IMG/VR virus record: IMGVR_UViG_3300032084_001060
Location: 1-35,197 of that record
Source: a virus
Reading direction: 5' to 3' (one strand)
DNA length: 35,197 nucleotides
Below, piece by piece: positions 10,076 to 21,000 of the stretch (position 1 is the stretch's first letter; each line of letters starts with the position of its first letter). The notes below the pieces were generated by a model. That model was not told the DNA's origin and did no database searches. It saw nothing but the letters and a program-made list of their open reading frames with translations. A program made the position numbers and the translations under genes.

Positions 10076-12061
10076 ATGGATGCATTCGGGTATAACGCAC
10101 TAAGTGGATTTTTTGGATCTTCAAATATGAAATCTGCAAGACAAGAGCAAATTGCATATTTAGAGAGAATATATAATTTACAACAACAGCAAGCTTTAAA
10201 CGAACAAAAAGCAGCAGAAGCTAGTCAAAAATATATAGATGATGCTTATTCTGCGGCAGTAGAATTAACTACAGGAGAAAATGCAAGAAGAAAAGATTTA
10301 ATTGATGTGCAACAAATGTCTGCAGATTTATTAGCTCCAATTAATGAAAAGATAAGACAGGCTGGAGGATATACAAACGCATTAAGATTGGGTATCAATC
10401 AAGATTTAAAAAATTATCAGTATCAATTATTGAATAATGATAAGGTATTTCAGATGAAAAAAAATCAAAATGCTATTGCTAAAATTATTGCAATGTCTGG
10501 TGATGAAAATCAAAAACATCTTATACCATTAAGAGATTTAGAAAGCTTTGAAAAATGGAAGAATGAACTTAGTGACGAGGTTACATTTGGAAGACCTGAT
10601 AGTGAAATAGATTTATCTTTTATTGATACTTATACTGGAGAACAAGAAATAAACATAGGCGAGGTCATAAGAAATAATAAACACACTTTAGCTAAAGACT
10701 TTGCATATCATGTAGGTGGCAATGACGAAGATTTACAAAATCAATTTTATGCTTTAGCTTTGAATGAACCAGGAGATCCTTCTTTTCAAAAGTATGTACA
10801 AGACAGACTTGGTTTAACTCCAGGATATGATCCTAATATTAAATTTGGAAAAGCAGCAGTTAAAACATCTCTTGGTCAAGAATTACTTAATGGTCAAATG
10901 TTACAATTTTCTAAAGAAGGTTATTCTCAATCTGAAATTATACAAGCTGGAGGTTTTGATAATTTTGTTAAAAAAATGGGTAAAGATACATTCTTTGATA
11001 CTGTCTTTACATTAGATGAAAACAATACTAATCTAATGTCAAAAGCAAGTATAACTGGTGATTTTGCTGGTGAAATAGCTGCTTATGATAAAGACTTACA
11101 ATTAAGAATAATTGATGCTGCATTTGGAAATGATTTTGGAGATAATCAAGTAAATGGTTATTACTTAAATGACGATGGCGAAATAATGATAAGAATGTAT
11201 CCACAACTTGTTAATAAGCTTTATGAATATAAAGGATCATCTTTAGATGGAGAAGCAACTTATATGGATAGAACTGCTCAAGACATGAAAGTAAAAGGCA
11301 TTTATCTTGGAATGAAAGCATTTTATATAGATAGAGATACTGGTGAAACCAAATCAAAAATACTTACAAAAGATGTAAGAGATATAAATCCGCTTAATAG
11401 AGCAGAATATATTAATAAGGTTATGAAATCAGTTGCTGCAAAAGAAGGTTCTGTTAAATACAAACAAGCTTATATTATGCAGCTAGAGGAGCCTGATATT
11501 TTAGGATTTGGTAAATATACAGATAGCGATATTTATTATTATGATATAGATATAATGAATCCTAAATTTACTCAACGTATTAAAGATGAAGAGTATGATA
11601 AAGCTATTAGCGAAGGTAGAGAACAAAGAGCAAGAACTTCTGCAAGAATTGAAACTGAAAGAGATAAATCAGATTTAAAATTAAGAGTAAATGAAAGTTT
11701 AAATAACATATATACAAAAGATAATCCATATCAAATTGAAAACTTGATGAATACTTTTGAAATACCAGCTATGGGTGTTATGAAAGCAAATAATATTGAG
11801 TTTAAAATGTTGCCTTATTTCTTTGCTGATGTGTTTGATTTATCACAACAATTAACTTCTGAAAATACTGGTCAGAATGTACAGTCAATATTACAGAATT
11901 TTAGTAATTTAGCAACAGAAAATCCTGAACTGTATAAAATATATCAGTCTGGAAAACCAACAGCATTAACAGAATATTACAAAGCAGTATATAAAGACAA
12001 TCCAAAGCTATATGAACAAAAGTTAAGTAGGTTCAAACTTTGGTCTAAATATTTTAATTAA
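10076..12061 (+). CDS. Large helical virion/ejection protein, family unknown
   Basis: 661 aa, four bases after the lysozyme gene, its stop overlapping the giant gene's start (TAATG). The first 130 residues are Q/A/E/K-rich and helical (ERIYNLQQQQALNEQKAAEA), similar in composition to the tail of the preceding lysozyme protein. The middle is mixed alpha/beta with repeated acidic loops (NDDGEIMIRMYPQ). No catalytic motif, signal peptide or strong membrane helix is visible. From its position between a tail lysozyme and a giant multidomain protein, it is inferred to be one of the cargo or ejection proteins. Function is otherwise unknown. Confidence 0.55.
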   Translation: MDAFGYNALSGFFGSSNMKSARQEQIAYLERIYNLQQQQALNEQKAAEASQKYIDDAYSAAVELTTGENARRKDLIDVQQMSADLLAPINEKIRQAGGYTNALRLGINQDLKNYQYQLLNNDKVFQMKKNQNAIAKIIAMSGDENQKHLIPLRDLESFEKWKNELSDEVTFGRPDSEIDLSFIDTYTGEQEINIGEVIRNNKHTLAKDFAYHVGGNDEDLQNQFYALALNEPGDPSFQKYVQDRLGLTPGYDPNIKFGKAAVKTSLGQELLNGQMLQFSKEGYSQSEIIQAGGFDNFVKKMGKDTFFDTVFTLDENNTNLMSKASITGDFAGEIAAYDKDLQLRIIDAAFGNDFGDNQVNGYYLNDDGEIMIRMYPQLVNKLYEYKGSSLDGEATYMDRTAQDMKVKGIYLGMKAFYIDRDTGETKSKILTKDVRDINPLNRAEYINKVMKSVAAKEGSVKYKQAYIMQLEEPDILGFGKYTDSDIYYYDIDIMNPKFTQRIKDEEYDKAISEGREQRARTSARIETERDKSDLKLRVNESLNNIYTKDNPYQIENLMNTFEIPAMGVMKANNIEFKMLPYFFADVFDLSQQLTSENTGQNVQSILQNFSNLATENPELYKIYQSGKPTALTEYYKAVYKDNPKLYEQKLSRFKLWSKYFN

Positions 12062-15000
12062 TGGCAGATAATCAAGAAACACCAAAAGAAGGTATCAAAA
12101 GATACGATGCTTCTATGGAAGATCCATTTGCAGGTTTTATTTCATCTATTGAAGATCAAAAAACTGGCTATAATAGACTTTTAGATGATGTATCAGCGGC
12201 AAGAATAGCATCTGAAACTGATAGATTTAAACAAGAAAGAGAACAGCCAACTGGTGTTGGAATGGATCCAAAGTCATATTTAGCTCCAATTGTTCAACCA
12301 CAAGATGCTTTTACAGTTCTTGGTACTGGTGTAGGTGGAGCTGTTGGTGGTCCATTAGGAGCTGCTATTGGAATGGGTTTAGGTTCAAAATTAGCTGATA
12401 TAACGGGTTCTGAATCTATGTTACAAAGAAGTTTAACAAGTGGTGCTGGACAGCTTATTGAAGGCACAGGTGATACATTTGAATTTCTTAAAGCTGTTGT
12501 TACTCCTTGGGATGAAGATGTAGATCAAAATACACTAATAGGTGATTTTTTACAAAGAAAAGGTTCAGAAATACAAGCATCTAATAATGTGTTTATTCCA
12601 GATGAATTAAAATCTGTAGGTTGGAATCAGTTAGCAGATCCAAGATTTTGGGCAACAGATGTGGCTAAATTATTACCTTATTCTATGTCTTTTTATTTGC
12701 CAGCAGGAGCAGCTGCAAAATCTACTAGACTTATGTTAAATTCCACTAAAGCATATAATACAGCTAGATTTTTAGGAGTTGGTGAAAAATTATATAAACC
12801 AGTAATATCAAAAGCAACTAAAAAGAACGCTAAAAGACTTGGCCTACAGCAAGGAGAAGAATATGCTAAAATGACGGCTAGAAAAGGTCTTGATATAACA
12901 GCAAGCGTAGCAGGCGGTGGTATTGGAGGTAACTTTGCAGAAGGAGCATTTGTAGCAGGTGAAACATTAAAACAAGCATTGGCTGATGGATTAAGTCCAC
13001 AAGAAGCTCAGGCAGCAGCATCTCAAGTATGGAGAGATAATACAAATTGGATTCTTGCAGATATAGCACAGTTTGGTTTGGTCTTTGGTGGTTTGGGTAG
13101 ATTAGCTACTGGTTTTAGAAATTTACCAAAACCTCTGCCATTTTCAAGAAAGATTGCACCATTTATACAAGCAGGAGCTACTGGATCTGTTGAAGGTGTT
13201 GCTGAACAATATCAAGAAGTTTATCAAGAATGGATTAAAAATAAAGCTATAGCAGAAAGAAAAGGTGAAGACTATATGACCTATTCTGAATTCTTTAAAA
13301 GTCCTGAAATGAAAAATGTCCGTGTTAGCGCGTTTGCATTGGGATCAGCAATGGGTTCACGAGGGGGTTATGTAGATGCTATTGCTGAAAGAGATTATCA
13401 GTTACAAGAAGGAAGAAGGAGATTAGGAGACTTAATGGATCTTAATGAATTTGAACAAGCTCAAGCTATGCGTAAAGATATTATAGCTTATTCTGTAATA
13501 GATGGTAATGGAAGTGCTGAATTAGCTAAATCTCGTACACGAAGAATGGTGGCAGAAGGTCAAATGCGAGAAGAAGTAGGCAATCAAATTATAGAAGCAC
13601 TTGAACAAGCTGAAGAAATATATGAATCTACACATAAAGGAAACTCATTAACCCAAGCTGGTAAACGTCAAATATTTTTAGCAAGAGTTGAAATTGCTGA
13701 AAGAAATGCAGCAATAGAAAGATCTAATCAATCAAGGGAAGAAGAATTAAATCAAGCTGCAGAAAATATTAAAACAAAAGACAAGCTTCAAACCGCACAA
13801 GATAATATTAATTCAAATTATGATAGTGAGATTGCTATTTATAATCAAGAAATAAGAGAGTACGAAGAGCTAATTGAAAACTTAGCTACTGTTAAACTCG
13901 GAAAACTTACTAAAGATAAAAGCAGAGTCAAACGTTCATCTAAAGGTTTAACACCACAGCAATTCCAAGAGTTTACAACAGAGGGAAGACAAGAACAAAT
14001 AGATAGACCAGGACTGATTAAAAGAGCATCTCAAGCAGTAACTAAAGGTGCGCAAGCGGTTAGACAAGGTGTGCAAAAAGGTGTACAAGCCGTAAGAGAT
14101 AGAGGTGTAAAACAAACAGCTCAAGACATAGTTAAAAGTCAACCAGCTGTAAAGCTAAGAGACTTCATACAAAATCAAATTGAAAAAGGAACAAACTTTA
14201 CAAAAAAGTATTTAGATAAAGTTTCACCTGGAGCATCAGAAAAAATAGAACAAGAGATAAAGTCTTATAGAGAAAGTTTAGGTGACAAAGTTCCTACAGC
14301 CGAAGAGGCGAAACAAAAAGCATCTGAAATAGTTGATAAAATAAAGAAAACTGATTTAAAGGGTGCTACAACAAAAGTAATAGAAGAAGTAAAATTATTT
14401 GTTGAAAATAAAATTAAAAACAAATCAATAGTAGAAAAATTATCTGATATTATCAAATCAGCAAAAGCTAAAATAGATGCTAAAACTGAGGAGTTGCAAA
14501 AGCGTAGACAACAAGCATCAGGAGAAGTGCAAGAAGCTGAAGTTGTTGAGGGTGATGTGGAGGCAGAAACTGTAGAAGCTGAAGTTATAGAAAAACCTAA
14601 AAAAAAAAGTAAAAAATCCACAAAAAAAATAGCTGAAACCGTAGAGGTTATTGAAGAAACACCTGAAAATGAAGCATCTGACAATATAAAGAAATTTATA
14701 AATCAAGCTAATAATGAGACAGTAAACTACAAGAAGTCAGATGAAACAAAATCTATTCCCAAATATATTACAAGAGTAGATGAGCAATCTACATTAATTA
14801 GAGGATATTTAAGAGCTGCGCTTGAAAACAAGTTTCCAAATATAAGAATAGAATTTTCTAATAAACAACTAATAGAAGGCTTTGGTGCTCCAGCATCAGC
14901 AGTATTTTTTAGTAGTACTGTATTAGTAAATCCTAATTCAGCTATGCAAACAGATTTAATACATGAGTTATCTCATCCGTATTATCAGTCAATTGCAGGA

Positions 15001-18000
15001 ACTCCTTTGCAAAAACGTTTGAATGCTTTATTAATAAAAAGAAGAATATTTACACCGCAAGGTAATTTAGTTGGACTTATAGATAATATACAATATAATT
15101 ATCCTGAGCTTACAAGATATAAAATGAATGGTAAGTTTGTTACAGGGGGTGATATATTATCAGATTTTGCAAATAACAGAAACTATGATGAAGAGTCTAA
15201 AGTATCACAATTATTAGATACTATAATTCAGGCATCAGCTGATGGCAAAACATTAGAATATAAAAACGCAGTTCAATCATTTTTCTCAGAGCTTATTAAT
15301 GAGGGTGCAATCACAAGACTAAAAGATGAATCACAATTTGGTTTATTGGAAGAAGCTTTTGCATATAGTAATGAAGACTTCAATAGAAAAGGTGGCATAT
15401 TTAATGTAATAGAAAATAAGTCTGATGCTAATAAATACGAAAGCATTTTAAAGCGATTATATAAACGTATTGCTGGATTAGCCACAAAAGAAGAAGCAGT
15501 TTCAGCTGTAAATGAAATAGCTCCAGAAACAAAAAATATGTCATACGAGCAGGTTATGTCATATATACAGCAAAACTTTAATATTCTTAACGAAAATAAT
15601 CAGCTTAAACAAAACTCATATAGTAGAGGAGCTATGCTTAAACAAGCTAGATTTGATGTTATATCTACAGTAGGTTTGTTTAACATTATAGAACAAAAAG
15701 TTAAATCACAAGGTAAAAAAGGTGAAGACGCTGTTCAAGAAATAGCTAAAGAAATCTACAAACAAAATGGGAAAATTTACAATATAGAAAAACAAAAAGC
15801 TCCGTTTGAAGTTTCTTCTATAGAACATGATTATTTGTTACGTAAAATTAGATCACAAGTAGATAGAGCCACGTTTGTAGAGTATCAAAGAATAGTTGAT
15901 GATTTAATAAAGAATGTAGATAGTAGATTAAATCAGGGTGAACGAAGTGATGATTCATTGGAGTTTAGTTTCAATTTAGAACCTGAAATAGTTTCTGAAG
16001 AAAACGACAAAGGAAATATATTCGATCAAGATGAAGTATTGTTTGGTGATACAACCTCTAAACTTATTCAAGCGTATTCGATTGAAGAAAGCAAAAAGAA
16101 TGATAAAAATCCTGTCAATGTTAAAGATTTATTATCTGAGCTTTATTCAATAGGACAAAAAACAAAAAAAGGAAATACTTTTACTTTTGTTATTAATGTC
16201 AATGAAAGCGATAGCCCAGCAGTTATACGATTTAAAAATTACTTGCAGACTAAGCTGAAAAAACAATCATTAGTTGATGCGCTACTATTAGAAATGTCAA
16301 TTGATTTTGCAAACAAGCAAATAGAAACCATGAAAGAAGTAGGCTTTAGAAGAGGAGATAATGGAGTTACAACATGGGTTCCTGGTGTATCTTTTAGTGG
16401 AGATGAAGTAAGATGGCAGTCAAGTATGACTCGTGAGGCAAATCAGAGATGGTTTGATCCGAAAAAATTTAACGAACAAGATGCAGAGTCTTTCAAAAAA
16501 ATAACAAACAATCTTAATAAATCTGAAAATATAGCTGATGTGTTAAATGCTATATATGGTGATTCAGGTTATTGGCAGTTTGTAGATAAAAGAAAGCTAA
16601 CAAAAGAAGGTAATATATATACGTATAAGGGCAAGAGATATACTTCTTTAGATGTATTGGTTCTACAAAACAAATCTGACTTTATTAGAAATGGCAGGTT
16701 AAGAATTACAGATGGATTTGATAATTTATTAGCTGATCTTATTGTACAATCAAGGGCTAAAAACTACATTACTCAAGTAAATGATGTAGCAGAAAATCCT
16801 ACACTTACTATTAATAAAGAAAATAGTTTACATAATAAAAATGAAAACTATGCAAGTTTAGCACAACAAAATATAAACTCATTCTTTTCTTTAATGGCAT
16901 CTAAAGGTATGGACTTTGCAGACTATACAAATGGATTTAAGAATACTTATGCTAAGATACATGGAAGCGGTAAAGAACTTTCTATAAGTATGCTTTCTGG
17001 TGTTTATTCTATTGCTAAATACAATAAAACAGACAAAAGAAGAAATAGAAAATATGTTAAGATGGACAGTCAAGAACTATTATTGACTGATTTTAATGAC
17101 TTCCTATATTCACTATCAAGGTTTAAACAAGGTGAAATATCTTTTTACGATCAACCTATAGCTGTATTTGGTGCAGCAAAACGTAGATATTATGTAAAAA
17201 CACCTATTGCTAATAATTTACAGCAAAGACAAGATTTACTTAAAATGGCATATAATGCTGGGTATAATACTAAAAAGTATGCAAAAGGTGATAATGTAAA
17301 TCCATTTAAAATTACTTTGAAGAACGGCAAATATTCTTTGATAGGTTTAGAAAAAGAGACAACTAAATTTATACAGCAAATTAAAAAAGATCAAAATCAA
17401 ATAAAACAAAATGATCTTATAAAGAAATTAAAAAGAGAAGATGTAAGAAACTATTTATTAAACTATAGTGTAAATAAGTTTTTTGCTCAAGAGTATTTAA
17501 TAGGTAAGCACGATCAATCAGAAAATGAAATAGACTATATTAAACGAGCTGAAGGTGCAATTAAAAGACATACACCACATGATCGTAATACGCCTATAGA
17601 GTTTGTAGCATTTCAAGATGTAACTGATTTTGATGGATTTAATGCAACTGATGCCCAAGCTTATGTATTGCCTGGTGATGGTGAAATCATAAGAAAGAAG
17701 TTTGGATCAATGAGAAAGGTTGGTAATCAATTCAAACATGTATATGATTATGTAGAAACCAATAATAAAAATAAAAAAGTTTTTGGCAAAAGAACATTTG
17801 CTAAATTTAAAATAGATGAAATAACTCCAGAGATGGAGAAGAATAGTCCTTACATAAAAAAGATAGCTAACATATTAAGAGCCAGAAAAAAGACTATTGG
17901 AGATCAAAGACTTGTTGAAGGTCCTGAAGTTACAGGAAAGCTGCATGATTTTATTCCTATAGCAACATTTGAATCTGCATTAAAAGTATATGCTCCTGGT

Positions 18001-21000
18001 TCAGATTATTTTTACGATTTGGAAAATACAACTACAGAAGAAGTTGTAGAAAAACAAAATGAAATTTATCAAAACAATACTTGGAATGGATTGTCTGGAG
18101 AAGGATTTGGTTTGCAGTTAGAACTTGATAAAGAAAGACATAGCTTCCACATGCCCTCACAGTTGTTTGGTCATCATCACACAAATCTTGAGGTTGGTGA
18201 GCAAGAGATGATAAATCGTATGCACGAGCTGGCTGCAAGATCTATGGTTGGCTTTGAACAAGAACGCAGTAATGCGGTGCATTATGAAAATAATTCTACG
18301 CCAGAACAAAGACAAAAAGATATAGAATTTCTTACTAAGCTTATAGGTGAAGAGTTTTTTGGTAATCAAAATACATCATTAGCTCAATACGCGCCAGGAT
18401 TACACCCACAATTACATAACTTAATCCAACAGTTAGCCGCATCAAGATTAACTAAGTTTGGAACTAAAGCAATGTTTGGTGGTACAATTGCGTATCAAAC
18501 ATCTCCAATAGGTAGAGATTTAAAATCATATACAAAAGTTTCTGATCTTATCGATCAAGCAACTGATGAACAATATATCTCAGCATTAAATAATTTAATA
18601 GAAGAAGGTAAAGATTATGTTGTGTCAGAAGCCATAATACCAGCAACAGCTAAAAAAGATGGTATAAAGGTAGGTGATTTAGTATTAGGTACTCGTATTC
18701 CTGCGCATGGTAAACAATCATCTGTAGTATTTGTAGTAAAAGGTTTTTCGGCTGAAGGAATAGATGGTGCTAGATCTACAATAGCTATACCCTCTAGAGT
18801 ATCTAATGTCATGGGTGCTGACTTGGATGGTGATGCAATATTTTTAAATTACTCTCATGTGGGCAATGTTCCAGGAACTACAAAAGTTTCTCCACTTGGT
18901 ACAGAGGGTAGAGTACAAACTAATTTGCTAAAAGACTATCAAGTATCTGCTAATGAATTATTAGATTTAAACATAAAACTATTAGGTGATATAGAGATAG
19001 ATGGTCGTAGATATAAAGAAATTACTACGCCCATAGAAATTAAAGAAGTTGCAAAGGAAGCTATAAAAACAGTTGAATCATTTTATGGTGAAAAACTAAA
19101 AATGGATAATCAACTTTTGCCAACAGGTGATGCGCAATATTTTAATGACAATGTACCAGCACAAAATATGATTGGTACTATTGCATCATTACAGCGTGTA
19201 TTAAATGTTATGGCTGGTCATAAAGTAGGATTTACATTTGGTATAAATATTAATGGTTATCAAGAAATTGATTCTTTAGTTGATAGATTTGATGAAGCTA
19301 AACCAGAAGGTAATGCATTTACAGTTGCGCAGCTCCTTAATATAGTATTAGATAATGCCAAGTTTCAGTACGCAAACAAGCTGGGATTAACTCCTAACAC
19401 AGTAAACATATTCACATTTTTAGGTAGAAATGGTATAAGCATAAAAGATGTGTCAATAATAATGAATCATCCCATTGTTAAGCTTTACGATAAGCATAGA
19501 GGCGATCAATCTATTATGACCACAAGTAACCCTAATCAGGCTGTAATAAATGCTTATAGCGAGTATTTTAAAGTATCAAAAAAAGAAGCTAGAAAAAAGA
19601 TACAGTCGTTTGCTAGGTCTGGAGATGTAAATTTAGATATAAATAAACTTAAATCTAAAAATCAAAATACAGAAGAAAGTTTGTTTGATTTACTTTATAA
19701 AACAGAGAAACTTACAGATGAAATATTTAGCATTGGTAAAGCTTTATCTGTACACAAATCAATACCAGTTCACGGACATGATGCTCAAAGATTAATTAAT
19801 ACTATAACTGAGGATAGAAAAGGTAGTTTCTTAAATCCAAATACGTTAGGTAATTTTAGAAGTGATCCATTAGTTAAACATTCAATTGACTTATTACAAA
19901 AACAAGTAGATAGACAAAAATCTACTACGTTTATGTACACTCCTGAAGCAAGACAAGTTATTGAGTATATAGAAAGCACTAGAAACATTAAGTTGGACTT
20001 TACACGATACGAGCATAGACAGCTTATTCAGGACTATTATTTAATGAAAGTATCGGAAGCAATGCCTTTATTAAATCTTAATAATTTAAAACTAACTGAA
20101 GTTTATAAAACACTTGAAGATTACAGTAAAGGACCAGGCACAAATTTTGTAAAAAACTATTTGCTATTAAGTAACATAGAGGGCAACGATTATTTCCAAA
20201 ATAGTATTACAGTTAATCCTGTAAGCATTAATAAATTTTCGGTTGAAGAAACATTGCAACAAGCTCGTAATGAATTTACTGAACTACCTACAGAAATCAA
20301 AGATGCACTTTTACAATATGATTATTTAAAAAATGGTTTTGGCTTTAAAGGTAAATCTTTAACTCCTTTGTTTTCAATAGATTACACAAGGTCTAAATTT
20401 GAGATGTTAGATAATTTACTTGAAAAAGAAATTAATAATAATTTATCAATAGATGATCCAGCTGTAGTTGACAAAGCAAATGAATTAATAGTAAAGCATA
20501 ATAAGCTATTTAAAGATGAAGAACAAACTAAGGTATCTGAAAAAGAAAAACAAAATCTAAAAAGTCAAACAACGTTTGAGCCAAATAATACAGCAAAATT
20601 TAAGTTGAATAAAAGAGAATTTTATCAAGATCATTTATCAGAGCTTAATCAAGTTTTATCTTATTCAGAGTATTTAAAATTTTTAGGATATAGTCCAAGT
20701 GCTGTAAATAAAGCAGAGCCAAAAATTAAAACATATTTTGAAGATAGATATAAAAAATATCAAGACTCTGTTTCAAATATAGATGCCGCTGAAAAAAGAT
20801 TAGGAGATTTAGATAAGTTAAGTATTAATAAGCTATATGACGAAGCTAGAAAAATACAAGATTTTGAAGATGAATTAGCTAGTCCAAGACTTTTGCATAA
20901 GATACATTTAGCTATAGGTAAAAAAGCTATGATAAAACAATCGCAAAAGATTGCAAATAAAACAGGAAAAACTTTTACTGTTGGAGAAGAAGACATATCT

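Noticed and set aside
14265-14684. Left-going serine- and phenylalanine-rich frame of 139 codons
   Set aside because: Antisense shadow of the Lys/Glu/Val-rich linker of the giant gene, with no start context or neighbours on that strand.
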